This document shows, piece after piece, positions 5,839 through 5,868 of a stretch of 5,868 bases of DNA (the first letter of the stretch is position 1; each line of letters starts with the position of its first letter). The translations under genes were made by a program, and so were the position numbers. This stretch comes from JANQPX01 sp039197065 (lineage in GTDB: Bacteria; Pseudomonadota; Alphaproteobacteria; Geminicoccales; Geminicoccaceae): contig JBCCUL010000067.1 of the NCBI GenBank assembly GCA_039197065.1, positions 1 to 5,868 on the forward strand, read 5' to 3'. The notes below the pieces were generated by a model. That model saw nothing but the letters and a program-made list of their open reading frames with translations, was not told the origin of the DNA and searched no databases.

Positions 5839-5868
5839 TCGGCGGTTTGCATCAGACAAAGGCATTGC

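Overview
This window looks like GC-rich chromosomal or accessory-replicon DNA from an alphaproteobacterium, probably Hyphomicrobiales (rhizobia and relatives), although sphingomonads cannot be excluded. The reasons are the strong GC bias at third codon positions, a class III adenylate cyclase of a type multiplied in rhizobia, a rhizobial-style IS110-family transposase, and a small secreted protein of the 'aggregation factor core' type. The taxonomic call is inference from family resemblance, not from a search.

Layout. Positions 1-181 (minus strand) hold the N-terminal 60 codons of an IS110-family (DEDD) transposase cut by the window edge. Its upstream flank (about 182-310) is packed with four short hairpins. 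Positions 311-3940 (minus strand) hold a tight four-gene cluster, in transcription order: a Tat-exported short-chain dehydrogenase/reductase (SDR), a Sec-exported SnoaL/NTF2-like protein, a ten-helix EamA/DMT transporter, and a class III adenylate cyclase with an N-terminal sensory-type domain. The gaps are 30 nt, 4 nt and a 1-nt overlap (TAGTG), so this is almost certainly one operon. A LysR-type regulator at 4074-4988 (plus strand) is divergent from it across a 133-nt intergenic region with dyad sequences. Positions 4989-5334 are a gene-free spacer with several hairpins. Positions 5335-5838 (plus strand) encode a small secreted protein resembling bacterial 'aggregation factor core' proteins.

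How the genes may work together (inference). The divergent LysR regulator is the obvious candidate to control the operon in response to a small molecule. Two operon products carry export signals, one Tat and one Sec, suggesting a periplasmic redox enzyme and a periplasmic NTF2-fold partner. The DMT protein would move a metabolite across the inner membrane. The terminal cyclase would couple the operon to cAMP signalling, with its own N-terminal domain as possible sensor. The substrate is not identifiable from sequence.

No CRISPR array, tRNA, rRNA or phage gene was seen. The nearest thing to an undescribed system is the SDR-SnoaL-DMT-cyclase operon with both enzymes exported. The hairpin-rich leader of the IS110 element is also worth a second look because IS110 elements use structured guide RNAs.
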